Positions 1 through 6,249 of a DNA stretch of 6,307 bases are shown piece by piece; the stretch's first letter is position 1; each line of letters starts with the position of its first letter. The notes beneath the pieces are model-generated. The model did no database searches, was not told the DNA's origin, and saw only the letters and a list, made by a program, of their open reading frames with translations. Location: the NCBI GenBank assembly GCA_025352585.1, contig JANXTD010000632.1:1-6307 (forward strand), given 5' to 3'. Origin of the DNA: Fimbriiglobus sp. Lineage in GTDB: Bacteria > Planctomycetota > Planctomycetia > Gemmatales > Gemmataceae. The position numbers and the translations under genes were made by a program.

Positions 1-1
1 G

Positions 2-805
2 TCGGGTGCGGTCGTCGTGAACGGCCAACCCGTAGTCGCCCAAATCGAGTACCCCCAGGTCATCCTCAACTCACGCGACGGCTGCGTCATGTCCCTGATC
101 ACCGAGCCGGGGAGTCATAAGCCCGTCCTGTTCGAGGACCCTGTCGGGAAGCGGAAATACCTGACCTACATCGACACCACAGAGGTCACTTGGAGGCAGT
201 ACATTCCGTTCTTCAACGATGTTGCCGCGAAGGATCGGTTCACTGAGTCGGTGCCATGGCTCAAGTTCGAGGCGGACTTTCGCAACGTGGAGCTAGGGTC
301 GGAAGGCGAGCTGACCGGCGGGAAGTTGAAGCCTCAGAAGCCCGACGACTACCGCAGGCCTGTGTTCAACGTCACCTACCCCGGCGCGCTAGCGTACTGC
401 GAGAAAATGGGCAAGGAACTCCCGCGAAAGGCCGAGTGGCAGTCCGCCGCTCGGGGGGCCGGCTCGAAGTACCCGTGGGGGGATGACTTCGCCGGCGCGG
501 AGCGGCTTTGCGCCAACAGGAAGTCAGTCGCTGGGCCGTTCCCGACTCACCCAGTCGGCGGGTTCGCCTCCTCGGATCGGAGCGGGATCGGGTGCGTGGA
601 CATGGCCGGGAACGTCGCCGAGTGGTGTGAGGAGTTCGACGACAACGCCAAGCAGCGGCGAGTCGTCTGCGGAGGCAGCTTCAACGACGAATCGCCCGAG
701 GCATTCGAGATTACCCGGCACCGAAACGAGTCGCCGGGGGCCGCCCAACGGTGGATCGGCTTCCGGGGTGTAGTTCGCATCCCCGTGCCCACATCTGTTC
801 CGTGA
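2..805 (+). CDS. SUMF1/FGE-sulfatase-fold protein, 5'-truncated, probably non-catalytic
   Basis: This is the C-terminal part of a formylglycine-generating-enzyme-like (SUMF1) protein. The frame is open from the window edge. A GTG at 17 could be a start, but nothing like a Shine-Dalgarno precedes it and the protein sequence continues smoothly upstream, so I treat the gene as truncated. Counting from that GTG (262 residues), the family landmarks come in the usual order: YIDTTEVTWRQY (51-62), RPVFNVTYPGALAYC (114-128), LPRKAEW (135-141), YPWGDD (152-157), DMAGNVAEW (195-203), GGSF (219-222) and GFRG (248-251). In catalytic FGE two cysteines follow the GGS(F/Y/W) motif. Here those places hold Asp224 and Ala229, so sulfatase activation is unlikely. 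Planctomycetes carry many such domains, often fused to kinase or other modules, used as binding folds; what is fused here lies outside the window. GC content is visibly lower than in its neighbours. It converges on pgk. Family is secure; function is unknown. Confidence 0.85.
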   Translation, partial: SGAVVVNGQPVVAQIEYPQVILNSRDGCVMSLITEPGSHKPVLFEDPVGKRKYLTYIDTTEVTWRQYIPFFNDVAAKDRFTESVPWLKFEADFRNVELGSEGELTGGKLKPQKPDDYRRPVFNVTYPGALAYCEKMGKELPRKAEWQSAARGAGSKYPWGDDFAGAERLCANRKSVAGPFPTHPVGGFASSDRSGIGCVDMAGNVAEWCEEFDDNAKQRRVVCGGSFNDESPEAFEITRHRNESPGAAQRWIGFRGVVRIPVPTSVP

Positions 806-848
806 TCGCCAAACGTCCCTACGCTCACGACGTGCCGTCCGCGCGGGC

Positions 849-882
849 AGGGGTTTTCGACGCTCGCAGGCCTAGAACCCCT
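849..882. terminator. Possible bidirectional terminator hairpin between convergent genes
   Basis: AGGGGTTTT (849-857) can pair with AGAACCCCT (874-882): nine pairs including one G-T, around a 16-base loop. It lies between the ends of two convergent genes, where a shared terminator would be expected. There is no clean run of T after the stem on either strand and the loop is long, so this is a weak call. Nothing else is recognisable in the 104-base gap. Confidence 0.3.
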
Positions 883-909
883 CCTGCATGGACGGCTCCA
901 CTTCCACCC

Positions 910-2115
910 TCACTGGTCGTCGATCATCGCCAGCGACTGGAACGGCTTGCCCTCGACGTAGGCGAGGAACGCGCCGCCGCCGGTGCTGACGTGCGTCATC
1001 GCCGCGTCGTGGCCGAACTGCTCGACCGCCTCGGCCGTCTCGCCGCCGCCGACCACCGTCACCGCGGTGCTCGCCGCCATCGCCGCGGCGACGCCGCGCG
1101 TGCCGTGGCTGAACGCCGGCTGCTCGAACCAGCCGACCGGGCCGTTCCACAACACCGTGCCGGCTTTCGCGATCCGCTCCGCGAACAGCGCCAGTGTTTT
1201 TGGGCCGATGTCGACGCCCTCGTAGCCAGCGTCAATGGCCCCCTCGAAGACCTTCGTCGCGGTCAGGTCGTCGGACTTCGCGGCCAGGTAATCGACCGGC
1301 AGCGTCACCTTGGTGCCGACGTGTTGCAGCAGCGGGGCGACGGCCGTCAACTCCTCGGCCGACACGCGCGTCGAGCCGACCTCGACGCCCTGGGCCTTCA
1401 GGAAGGTGTAAGCCATCTTGCCGCCGATGAGCAGGTGATCGACCTTCGAGAGCAGCACGTTGATGAAGGCGAGCTTGTCCGACACTTTCGCCCCGCCCAT
1501 GACGGCCAGCACCGGCGTCTTGGGCGACCCCATCAGCCCCTCGATGATCTCGAGTTCCTTGGCCACGAGCAGGCCGACGGCGCGCGGCTTGCCGGCCGCC
1601 TTGAGCGCCGCGGGCACGGCGACCATCGAGGCGTCGCGGTCGTTGTGGCAGGTGCCGAAGGCGTCGTTGACGTAGGCGTCGCCGAGGGCGGCAATCGCGG
1701 CGGCGAACCCGGCGTCGTTCTGCTGCTCGCGCGGGTCGAAGCGCAGGTTCTCCAGGAGCACCACGTCGCCCGGCTTCATCGCCGCGACAGCCGCGGTCAC
1801 CGCCGGGCCGACGACTTCGCCCGCGGCCTTCGTCACCGGCTTGCCGAGGAGTTCGCCGAAGCGGGCGGCCACTTTGTCCATCGTCAGGTGGGCGCGCTCG
1901 TCGGGCGTCGCCTTCTCGGGCCGGCCGAGGTGGCTCATGGCGATCACCGACGCCCCGGCCTTGAGCAAGGCGTTGACCGTCGGCAGGGCGGCGCGGATGC
2001 GGCGGTCGTTCTTGACGGCCCCGGTCTTCTTGTCGTACGGCACGTTGAAATCGACGCGGATCAGCACGCGCTTCCCGGTCAGGTCGGGCAGGTCGCTGAG
2101 GGTCGTCTTGGGCAT
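910..2115 (-). CDS. pgk: Phosphoglycerate kinase
   Basis: Cytosolic glycolytic/gluconeogenic enzyme that transfers phosphate between 1,3-bisphosphoglycerate and ADP, giving 3-phosphoglycerate and ATP. At 401 residues it has the normal bacterial length and is intact. N-domain substrate-site motifs are RVDFNVP (20-26), DRRIRAALPT (37-46), SHLGRP (61-66) and LENLRF (121-126). C-domain nucleotide-site motifs are GGAKVSDK (207-214), GGKMAYTFLKAQG (231-243), DIGPKT (302-307), WNGPVGWFE (323-331), GGGETA (356-361) and HVSTGGGA (375-382). Two departures from consensus are visible: the loop usually like GTAHRAHSSM reads GTCHNDRDASM (154-164), one residue longer, and the usual GGGD is GGGE. The start is the ATG at 2115-2113, just before a canonical N-terminus (MPKTTLSDLPDLTGKRVLIR). 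No Shine-Dalgarno is visible; the leader is C-rich because a heptad repeat lies 8 bases upstream. It follows the JAMM gene by 68 bases on the same strand. The stop is TGA. Confidence 0.98.
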   Translation of the reverse strand: MPKTTLSDLPDLTGKRVLIRVDFNVPYDKKTGAVKNDRRIRAALPTVNALLKAGASVIAMSHLGRPEKATPDERAHLTMDKVAARFGELLGKPVTKAAGEVVGPAVTAAVAAMKPGDVVLLENLRFDPREQQNDAGFAAAIAALGDAYVNDAFGTCHNDRDASMVAVPAALKAAGKPRAVGLLVAKELEIIEGLMGSPKTPVLAVMGGAKVSDKLAFINVLLSKVDHLLIGGKMAYTFLKAQGVEVGSTRVSAEELTAVAPLLQHVGTKVTLPVDYLAAKSDDLTATKVFEGAIDAGYEGVDIGPKTLALFAERIAKAGTVLWNGPVGWFEQPAFSHGTRGVAAAMAASTAVTVVGGGETAEAVEQFGHDAAMTHVSTGGGAFLAYVEGKPFQSLAMIDDQ

Positions 2116-2123
2116 GGTGCGTC

Positions 2124-2151
2124 CGGGTATCGGGTGTCGGGTGTGGGGTGT
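2124..2151 (+). repeat. Four-unit heptad tandem repeat, copy 1 (G-quadruplex pattern)
   Basis: Four 7-base units in tandem: CGGGTAT, CGGGTGT, CGGGTGT, GGGGTGT. The + strand carries four runs of at least three G separated by 4, 4 and 3 bases, which fits the standard intramolecular G-quadruplex pattern. It lies in the 68-base gap between the JAMM and pgk genes, ending 8 bases before the pgk start. pgk is on the other strand, so its transcript would carry the C-rich version. A near-identical copy lies at 6250-6277. Confidence 0.85.
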
Positions 2152-2163
2152 GGTCGGACCGCC

Positions 2164-2192
2164 AATTTACGGAGAGGGCGGGGTTACGTCAC
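2164..2192 (-). promoter_or_regulatory. Candidate sigma-70-like promoter for pgk
   Basis: Read on the - strand, GTGACG (2192-2187) and TAAATT (2169-2164) are 17 bases apart. Each matches the -35 and -10 consensus at four of six positions. The -10 candidate is in one of the few AT-rich patches in this GC-rich window, just after the JAMM stop codon. Transcription would begin near 2157, giving a leader of about 40 bases that includes the C-rich complement of the heptad repeat. This is a motif match only; planctomycete promoters are poorly constrained and pgk may simply be read through from the JAMM gene. Confidence 0.25.
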
Positions 2193-2570
2193 GCGGACCT
2201 CGACTTCAGTGGCGGCGGTGGGGCCGAGTCGCCAGGCGCGGACGCCGTCGGTGCCGGCGATCACGCACAGCACGCTTTCGCCGTGGGGGTTCTCGCGCAG
2301 GTCGGTGACGCTCGGGACGGCCGGGGAGGTCGGGTGCGAGTGGTAGACGGCGAGCAGTTCGACCCCGGCGGCCCGCAACGCCCGGTCGGCGGCGAGCATC
2401 GAGCGCGGCTCGGTGCGGAAGTTCGTCGGCGACGCGAGTTCGTTCGCGACCGGCAGGCAGTGCGTGACGACGCCCGCAGTACCCCCGAGGAGGCCGCAGC
2501 ACTCGCGCGGCGACTCCAAGTGGGCGTGCGCGAGTAGGGCGTCGAGGATCGCGGCGGGGATCGTGAGCAT
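2184..2570 (-). CDS. JAMM/MPN (Mov34/PAD-1) family zinc metallopeptidase
   Basis: A single-domain JAMM protein of 128 residues, typical of small bacterial members that cleave an isopeptide-like or C-terminal bond, for example in Mec-type enzymes removing a product from a ubiquitin-like sulfur carrier. The metal-site signature is complete: Glu23 in PRECCGLLGG (21-30), then HSHP (77-80), and PSVTD (86-90), supplying His77, His79, Ser87 and Asp90 with the usual spacing. I chose the ATG at 2570-2568, followed by MLTIPAAILDALLAHAH, the normal start of the fold. The frame extends to an ATG at 2660, but those 30 residues are a Pro/Arg-rich run unlike the family and would overlap the best promoter of the divergent gene. 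No clear Shine-Dalgarno is visible. There is no ThiF/E1-like, ThiS/MoaD-like or cysteine-synthase gene in the window, so the substrate cannot be inferred. The gene is followed by pgk on the same strand. The stop is TAA. Confidence 0.9.
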   Translation of the reverse strand: MLTIPAAILDALLAHAHLESPRECCGLLGGTAGVVTHCLPVANELASPTNFRTEPRSMLAADRALRAAGVELLAVYHSHPTSPAVPSVTDLRENPHGESVLCVIAGTDGVRAWRLGPTAATEVEVRVT

Positions 2571-2618
2571 ACCCGTGGGACTACGGACGCGGCGGCGTTG
2601 CGGCGAGCGCAGTCGCGA

Positions 2619-2647
2619 TTGACCGGGCGGGGCGGGGGGCGTATCGT
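2619..2647 (+). promoter_or_regulatory. Candidate sigma-70-like promoter for the AsmA-like gene
   Basis: TTGACC (2619-2624) and TATCGT (2642-2647) are separated by exactly 17 bases. They match the -35 box at five of six positions and the -10 box at four of six, including the important first TA and last T. Transcription would start near 2654, about 48 bases before the ATG at 2702. The spacer is almost pure G and C, with G runs of 3, 4 and 6. It lies in the 131-base gap between divergent genes; I found no comparable promoter facing the JAMM gene. Confidence 0.4.
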
Positions 2648-2671
2648 CGCGGCCGCACACGTTGACTCTCC

Positions 2672-2691
2672 ACGGCCAAGGACGGCCAAGG
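2672..2691 (+). repeat. Tandem decamer in the leader of the AsmA-like gene
   Basis: ACGGCCAAGG occurs twice back to back (2672-2681 and 2682-2691). The second copy runs into GCGGC. The AAGGG at 2688-2692 lies 9 bases before the ATG at 2702 and is the only plausible ribosome binding site, so the duplication repeats the ribosome-binding segment. The repeat itself is certain; any function is inference. Confidence 0.6.
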
Positions 2692-2701
2692 GCGGCACCC
2701 G

Positions 2702-5700
2702 ATGGGATGGCTTCGCGTCGGACTGGTTCGCTTCCTCATCCTGGCCGTCGCGGTCGCGGTGGTCGGCGGCGCGTACGTCGCCCACGACTATGTCCGGCCG
2801 GAGCGCGTCCGCGAAGTCTTGTTGGCGACCCTGCGCGAGAAGCTGCCGGGCGTCGAGGTCGAAGTGGAGGCGGCCGGGCTGCGGCTGCTCGGCGGCATTT
2901 CGGTCGAGGGGCTGACCCTCACCCGGCCCGGCGACCCGGCCCCGTTCCTCAACGCGCCGCGGGCGACGATCTCCTACGACAAGGAGTCGCTGGCCGGGGG
3001 CGTCCTGCAAATCCGCAAGGTCGAGGTCGATGGCGCGACCCTGCGGGTGACCCGCCTGGCCGACGGCCGCTGGGACTTCGACGGCTTGCTGCCGCCGGCC
3101 CCCAACGGCACCGAACTCGCGCCGATCCCGACGGTGATCGTCAAGAACGCGACGGTCGTCGTGTCCGACCTGCGGCCCAAGCCGCTGCCGGCGCTGACGC
3201 TCACCGGGGTCAAGCTGCACCTGATGAACGAGCCGCTGGAGGTTCTCAAGATCGACGCCGGGTTCACGCTCGCGCCCCTGGCCGCGAGCGGGGCCGGCGA
3301 CGGCGCGGAGCCGGCCGGGTTCCGCGTGGCGATGACGGTCGCGGCGAAGTACCACCGACTCGACAAGTCGGTGTCGGCGCGGCTCGAGGTGCCCGAGCTG
3401 GCGATGGTGCCCGACCTGGCCCCCGCGTTCGCCCGGCTCGACCCCACGCTGGCCGACTACCTGTCGCAGTTCCACGCGACGCTGGGCGTCAAGGCCGACC
3501 TGCGCGTCGAGGCGGGGCAACTGCCGAAGTACGACGTGAAGGTCGAGGTCCGCGAAGGCCGCTTCGAGGACGAGAGGCTGCCGTGGCCGCTCGAACAGAT
3601 TGCCGGCACCGTCCACATGAAGGACGGCAAGCTCACCGTCGAGAAGGCGACCGCCCGCTTCGGCAAGTCCACCGCCGAACTCACGGTCGAAACCCGCTGC
3701 GCCGCCGCCCCGGTCGCCGCCACCGGCACGCCGCAGGTCTTGCCGGCCACGGTCGCGCCGCCGGCGGCCCCGGCCGGGCTGCTGGAGCAGGTCGAGGAGA
3801 AGGTCGAGCGGCTGCACATCACGGTGCGGCAACTCGCGCTCGACGACGAATTCTTCGCCAAGCTGCCGCCCAAGGTCCACCGCATCCGCCGCATGTTCAG
3901 CCCCTCGGGCAGTGTCGATGTCGGCGTGTCGCTGGTGCGCACGCCGGCGGGACTCAAGCAGGAACTCGAGGTGCGGCCCAACCGCGCCGGCATGTCCTAC
4001 GAGAAGTTCAAGTACCCGATCCAGGACCTCGCCGGCAGTGTCAAACTCGTCGGCCTGCCCGGCGGCGGCAGCGAGTTCCGCGTCCAGGTGACCGGCACCG
4101 CTAGCCAGCGTCGCATCGAACTCACCGGCCGGGTGGGCAGCGAAGGCCCCGACCCGCTGATCGACCTGAAGCTCACCGGCATCAACCTGCCGATCGACGA
4201 GCGGCTCTTCGCGGCGATGCCGCCGAAGTACGCCGCGTCGCTGGGCAAGCTCCAGGCGGCCGGCCGCGGCGACTTCAGCGTGCAGATCCACCAGCCGCAG
4301 GGGGTCAACCGCTGCGAGAGCACCATCCAGGTGACCGTCCACGACGCGGCGGTGAACTACGACTACTTCCCGTACCCGCTGCGCAGTATCCGCGGCCGGG
4401 TGTGCGTGCGGATCGCCGCGGCGACGCCCGACCGGCCGTTGCGCCCCGAGTTGCCGCTGGCCCCGCCGGTGGACACCGACCGCGTCGAGATCCGCAACTT
4501 CGAGGCGGCCCACGGCGACGGCAAGCTGTGGCTCGACGGCGACGCCGAGCCGGTGCCGGGCAGCGGCGACCGCAAGCTGACGATGAGCCTCAAGGGCGAG
4601 GGGTTGCCGTTCGACGACGACTTCAAGTCGGCGGTCGCGTCGCTCAAAGTCGGCGACCTGTGGAAGGCGCTCTCGCCGCGCGGCGCGTTCACCTTCGGGG
4701 CCGACGTGGAGATCGTCGAGCGCGGCAGCCCGCGGCCCTCGGCGACGACGGTGCTGAGCAACAGCCCCAGCCGGCTGGTGGTGCCGACCTCGCTGACGAC
4801 GCTACCGGGCGAGCCGCCGTTCAACGCGGCGAGCGACCTGAAACTCGCGATCAACTTCAAAGGCCCGACCGTCACGCCCGAGGCCTTCCCCTACGACTTC
4901 GAGGACCTGAGCGGTGTCGTCCGCTACACGCAGGGCAAGGTCGATCTCGTGACCCTGGCGGCGCGGCACGGTAGTACCGCGTTGTGCCTCGACGCGGCGG
5001 AGATTCGCTTCGGCCGCGACGGCGAGGTCTGGGCCAACGCCGGCGGCCTGAGCGTGCGGCCGCTGGCCTTCGACGCCGATGTGCTCAAGGCGTTGCCGCC
5101 GAAGGCCCGCGAGGCGCTGAAGTCGCTGAAGTTCCGCGGCCCGGCGGATTTGCACCTGAAGCACCTCGTGGTCAGCCTGCCCGGCCCGACCCCGGCGAGT
5201 GCCACTCCGGCCGGGGCCCAGGTCGTGCGCGGGCAGTCTCCGGCGGCGGCGAACCCGGTGGTCTACTGGAACGGCGAGCTGCGGCTGCGCGGGGCGAGCT
5301 TCGACCTCGGCACCGACTGGGAGGAGGTCCACGGGGCCGTCGCCTCCAACGGCAAGTACGACGGCGACCGCTGGGGCGCGGTGCTCGGCAACGCCTGGCT
5401 CGACCGCGCCACGCTGGCCCGCCAGCCGCTGACCAACGTGAAGGTCGGCTACCGCGTGCGGGCGCAGCAGCCCGACCCGGCCCGGCCCGGCTTTCTCACG
5501 CCGATGGCAATCGAGTTCCCCGACCTGACGGCCAACCTGTACCAGGGCACGCTCGGCGGCGAGGGCCGCGTCGGCCTCGGCCAACCCGGCGAGGGGCCGA
5601 CCTTCCAACTGCTGCTGACCGCGTCGGGCGTGCGGCTCGACGAACTCGCGGCGCAGACCAAGCTGGCCGGCAGCGGCGAACTGCGCGGCCTGGCCCAGGG

Positions 5701-6241
5701 CAAGTTCCACCTCGACAGCACGCCCGACCCGCGCACCGGCCTGGCGGTCCTCACCGGCAGCGGCCAGATCGACGTGCTCAACGGCCGGCTCTACAACCTG
5801 CCGGTGCTAATGCCGCTGCTGAAGCTCCTGAAGTTGCAGACGCCCGACCAGACGGCCTTCGAGGAGGCCCACGCCCTCTTCGAGTTGCGCGGCGACCGCC
5901 TGAAGGTCACGCAAGTCGATCTGATCGGCACGGCGTTGAGCCTGGGCGGCTCCGGCGAACTCGACCTGAAGGGCGACGACGTGCGCTTCGAGTTCTACAC
6001 CGTTTGGTCGCAGGCCCTGCGCCGCTGGCTGACGACCCCGCTGGGCGACGTGACCTCGTTTTTGAGCGGCAACCTGTTCAAGATCGAGATGGTGAAGCAG
6101 CCCGGCCGCGCGATGGAGTACCGCCCGCAGATGCTGCCGGTGGTCACGGAGCCGGTCAAGGCGGTCGCGGAGCGGCTGCGCAACCGCCTCGCCACTGCCC
6201 CGGCGGAGCCTGCGCCCGTACAACGACCCGCGGGGCGTTAG
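2702..6241 (+). CDS. Large AsmA-like, inner-membrane-anchored periplasmic protein with repeated modules
   Basis: A 1179-residue protein of AsmA/TamB-type architecture. Residues 6-28 form one hydrophobic segment after a short positively charged start, consistent with an N-terminal anchor and a periplasmic body. Residues 29-130 resemble the AsmA N-terminal region (RPERVREVLLATL, GISVEGLTL, GVLQIRKVEVDGATLRV, GRWDFDGLL). The middle alternates two degenerate modules: a DDEFFAKLPPK-like segment ending in a G-x-(V/D)-x-(V/L) strand (near 231, 378, 494, 634, 787), and a YP-x-x-(I/L)-x-G-x-V segment (near 294, 438, 557, 729, 869). Residues 1021-1132 resemble the AsmA C-terminal domain (GRLYNLPVLMPLLKLLKL, then GDRLKVTQVDLIGTALSLGG). 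Two Pro/Ala-rich linkers lie at 333-359 and 826-852, and the tail is Pro/Ala-rich. Family members act in envelope lipid homeostasis or transport as long beta-grooves; that role is inferred here. The ATG at 2702 has AAGGG 9 bases upstream; the stop is TAG. It is divergent from the JAMM gene. Confidence 0.88.
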   Translation: MGWLRVGLVRFLILAVAVAVVGGAYVAHDYVRPERVREVLLATLREKLPGVEVEVEAAGLRLLGGISVEGLTLTRPGDPAPFLNAPRATISYDKESLAGGVLQIRKVEVDGATLRVTRLADGRWDFDGLLPPAPNGTELAPIPTVIVKNATVVVSDLRPKPLPALTLTGVKLHLMNEPLEVLKIDAGFTLAPLAASGAGDGAEPAGFRVAMTVAAKYHRLDKSVSARLEVPELAMVPDLAPAFARLDPTLADYLSQFHATLGVKADLRVEAGQLPKYDVKVEVREGRFEDERLPWPLEQIAGTVHMKDGKLTVEKATARFGKSTAELTVETRCAAAPVAATGTPQVLPATVAPPAAPAGLLEQVEEKVERLHITVRQLALDDEFFAKLPPKVHRIRRMFSPSGSVDVGVSLVRTPAGLKQELEVRPNRAGMSYEKFKYPIQDLAGSVKLVGLPGGGSEFRVQVTGTASQRRIELTGRVGSEGPDPLIDLKLTGINLPIDERLFAAMPPKYAASLGKLQAAGRGDFSVQIHQPQGVNRCESTIQVTVHDAAVNYDYFPYPLRSIRGRVCVRIAAATPDRPLRPELPLAPPVDTDRVEIRNFEAAHGDGKLWLDGDAEPVPGSGDRKLTMSLKGEGLPFDDDFKSAVASLKVGDLWKALSPRGAFTFGADVEIVERGSPRPSATTVLSNSPSRLVVPTSLTTLPGEPPFNAASDLKLAINFKGPTVTPEAFPYDFEDLSGVVRYTQGKVDLVTLAARHGSTALCLDAAEIRFGRDGEVWANAGGLSVRPLAFDADVLKALPPKAREALKSLKFRGPADLHLKHLVVSLPGPTPASATPAGAQVVRGQSPAAANPVVYWNGELRLRGASFDLGTDWEEVHGAVASNGKYDGDRWGAVLGNAWLDRATLARQPLTNVKVGYRVRAQQPDPARPGFLTPMAIEFPDLTANLYQGTLGGEGRVGLGQPGEGPTFQLLLTASGVRLDELAAQTKLAGSGELRGLAQGKFHLDSTPDPRTGLAVLTGSGQIDVLNGRLYNLPVLMPLLKLLKLQTPDQTAFEEAHALFELRGDRLKVTQVDLIGTALSLGGSGELDLKGDDVRFEFYTVWSQALRRWLTTPLGDVTSFLSGNLFKIEMVKQPGRAMEYRPQMLPVVTEPVKAVAERLRNRLATAPAEPAPVQRPAGR

Positions 6242-6249
6242 CCCAAAAC

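Noticed and set aside
2124..2151. Heptad array as a CRISPR repeat or telomere-like end
   Set aside because: The units are 7 bases in direct tandem without spacers, and the copies sit between ordinary genes on a continuing sequence.
751..2346. 531-codon + strand open frame lying opposite pgk
   Set aside because: It is antisense to a fully recognisable pgk and to part of the JAMM gene. Its translation is Arg/His/Gly-rich with no fold or motif, as expected for a GC-rich shadow frame.
2571..2660. A 30-residue N-terminal extension of the JAMM protein from an upstream ATG
   Set aside because: The extension is a Pro/Arg-rich run without family similarity, while the ATG at 2570 begins a standard JAMM N-terminus. 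The stretch also contains the promoter candidate of the divergent gene.
2662..4104. 480-codon + strand open frame overlapping the AsmA-like gene
   Set aside because: It is an alternate frame of the same strand with an Arg/Ala/Gly-rich translation and no recognisable domain. The AsmA-like frame has a membrane anchor and family motifs.
2261..4513. 750-codon - strand open frame lying opposite the AsmA-like gene
   Set aside because: Its product is low-complexity and rich in Arg, Asp and Gln. It crosses into the JAMM gene in another frame, and its length is explained by few stop codons at high GC.
4802..5710. 302-codon - strand open frame inside the AsmA-like gene
   Set aside because: It is a shadow frame with biased composition and no motif or ribosome binding site.
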